Assembly (NCBI GenBank): GCA_040080145.1
Contig: JBEBJA010000183.1
Location: 1-60,738 of the forward strand
Reading direction: 5' to 3'
DNA: 60,738 nucleotides
From: JANXVY01 sp040080145
GTDB taxonomy: Bacteria; Pseudomonadota; Alphaproteobacteria; Rhizobiales; Hyphomicrobiaceae
In this document: piece after piece, positions 59,996 to 60,738 of the stretch
Numbering within the stretch: position 1 is the first letter of the stretch
How the letters are laid out: every line of letters begins with the position of its first letter
Translations under genes and position numbers: made by a program
Notes under the pieces: model-generated
Told to the model about the DNA's origin: nothing
The model's input: the letters and a program-made list of their open reading frames with translations, nothing else
Database searches by the model: none

Positions 59996-60256
59996 ATGAA
60001 AACCACCCCACTCAACGAAGCCCGCGCCGACTTTTCCAAACTCGTCGACCGTGCGCTAGCCGGTGAACCGCAGCGCATCACCCGCTATGGCAAGGAAGCC
60101 GTAATCGTCGTGTCTGAAGCCGCCTGGGAGGCGCGCAGCCAGTCCGCTCCTACCCTTGGCGCACTGTTGGCCCAACACGCCCGCGCCGGCACGCTCAGCG
60201 ACGACATGCTCGACCGTCCCTGGAAGGACCGCTCGCTCGGCGCGGACTTCGAGTAG
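59996..60256 (+). CDS. Phd/YefM-family antitoxin
   Basis: An 86-residue antitoxin. The N-terminal half (MKTTPLNEARADFSKLVDRAL, GEPQRITRYGKEAVIVVSE in parts) is the Phd/YefM DNA-binding fold. The C-terminal half, with MLDRPWKDRSLG, should wrap the toxin. It is 2 bp from the toxin gene and has a palindromic operator upstream. Confidence 0.92.
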   Translation: MKTTPLNEARADFSKLVDRALAGEPQRITRYGKEAVIVVSEAAWEARSQSAPTLGALLAQHARAGTLSDDMLDRPWKDRSLGADFE

Positions 60257-60258
60257 CG

Positions 60259-60696
60259 ATGTATCTGCTCGATACCAACATCGTGTCGATGCTCGATCCC
60301 AAGCGCCACAAACATGAGCCCACGCTCGTTGCTTGGATGGACCGCAACGGTGCGAGCCTGTTCCTGTCCGTCATGACCATCGCCGAAATGGACAGCGGCG
60401 TCTTAAAGCTCCGGCGTGACGGCAAGTTCGAGCGCGCCGATGAGATCGCCGCGCTGGTATCGGCGATCCTTACCGGCTTTGCCGACCGAATTTTGCCAGT
60501 CGATGTCGAAACGGCCCGTCACCTCGCACGCCTCGGCGCGCTTAGTTATCAACAGCAGGTCCCGTTGCCGGATCTTATCGTCGCCGCGACCGCCGCCCGC
60601 CACGGTCTGACCGTGCTGACGCGCAATTTGAACGACTTCGCCCGTCTCCCCGTCTCGGCGTTAGACCCATTCGCATCGCTGCCACCGGACCACTAA
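60259..60696 (+). CDS. VapC-like PIN-domain toxin (FitB type)
   Basis: A 145-residue PIN nuclease: MYLLDTNIVSML with Asp5, TIAEMDSGV with a Glu, PLPDLIVAATA with an Asp and VLTRNLNDF at the end. VapC/FitB toxins cut tRNA or rRNA. It is the partner of the Phd-type antitoxin 2 bp upstream. Confidence 0.93.
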   Translation: MYLLDTNIVSMLDPKRHKHEPTLVAWMDRNGASLFLSVMTIAEMDSGVLKLRRDGKFERADEIAALVSAILTGFADRILPVDVETARHLARLGALSYQQQVPLPDLIVAATAARHGLTVLTRNLNDFARLPVSALDPFASLPPDH

Positions 60697-60738
60697 GGTC
60701 CCAAAAAACAGCCGGGGTTTGGGGCAGCATGCCCCAAG

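Overview
The window is about 60 kb of high-GC chromosome from an alphaproteobacterium, most likely of the Hyphomicrobiales (Rhizobiales) type. Evidence: two ATPase zeta-subunit (DUF1476) genes, an alphaproteobacterial DksA lacking most zinc ligands, a ClpS-ClpA pair, a small phasin, a BolA/monothiol glutaredoxin pair, ParC, NADP isocitrate dehydrogenase and the purB/purC/purS/purQ neighbourhood. Genus cannot be fixed from the sequence. There is no phage, IS transposase, rRNA operon or CRISPR array; one tRNA (Thr, anticodon TGT) is present.

Layout. 1-8.1 kb: envelope proteins (a large secreted protein with a possible His/Cys dyad, an SGNH-like protein without catalytic residues, an OmpA-type protein, an RlpA-domain/TPR fusion). 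8.1-14.3 kb: bactofilin, BluB, sulfurtransferase SseA, divergent galU and galE, CorA. 14.4-19.6 kb: a complete chaperone-usher operon of the spore-coat-U type (pilin, chaperone, usher, two-domain tip subunit), read right to left. 19.7-25.2 kb: an unusual RlmA-like methyltransferase, tRNA-Thr, clpA, clpS, phasin. 25.3-31.9 kb: two large tandem hairpins, a SPOR-tailed D,D-carboxypeptidase, two unknown envelope proteins, azlCD, a CAP-domain protein and a small Cys-rich protein. 32.2-36 kb: a translationally coupled membrane phosphoesterase and alpha/beta-hydrolase-like pair of unknown role. 36-41.6 kb: parC, a small membrane protein, a TIR/formylglycine-enzyme-like protein cut short by a palindromic repeat, a GIY-YIG nuclease gene bracketed by copies of that palindrome, and a MoxR ATPase. 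42-49 kb: dksA, icd, an M15 peptidase, bolA, grxD, a PqiA-like protein, rpsD and an unknown secreted protein. 49-60.7 kb: a TrmJ-like methyltransferase with an extra N-terminal domain, purQ, a Slam outer-membrane translocator with its likely surface lipoprotein, purS, purC, two zeta-subunit genes, an RBBP9-type hydrolase, purB, a TPR-like protein and a Phd/VapC-type toxin-antitoxin pair.

How the genes work together. Most of the window is housekeeping. Three accessory modules stand out: the chaperone-usher fimbria, the Slam/lipoprotein pair sitting between purS and purQ, and the palindrome/GIY-YIG element lying against a truncated TIR gene. Intergenic DNA is rich in structured repeats: composite hairpins, TTGGGTTA palindromes upstream of purQ and purS, GGTCCAGGG hairpins, and five separate minisatellites with 6-24 bp units. 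The best candidates for something undescribed are the GIY-YIG/palindrome unit, the paired large hairpins at 25.3-25.5 kb, and the phosphoesterase/hydrolase operon at 32.2-35.9 kb.
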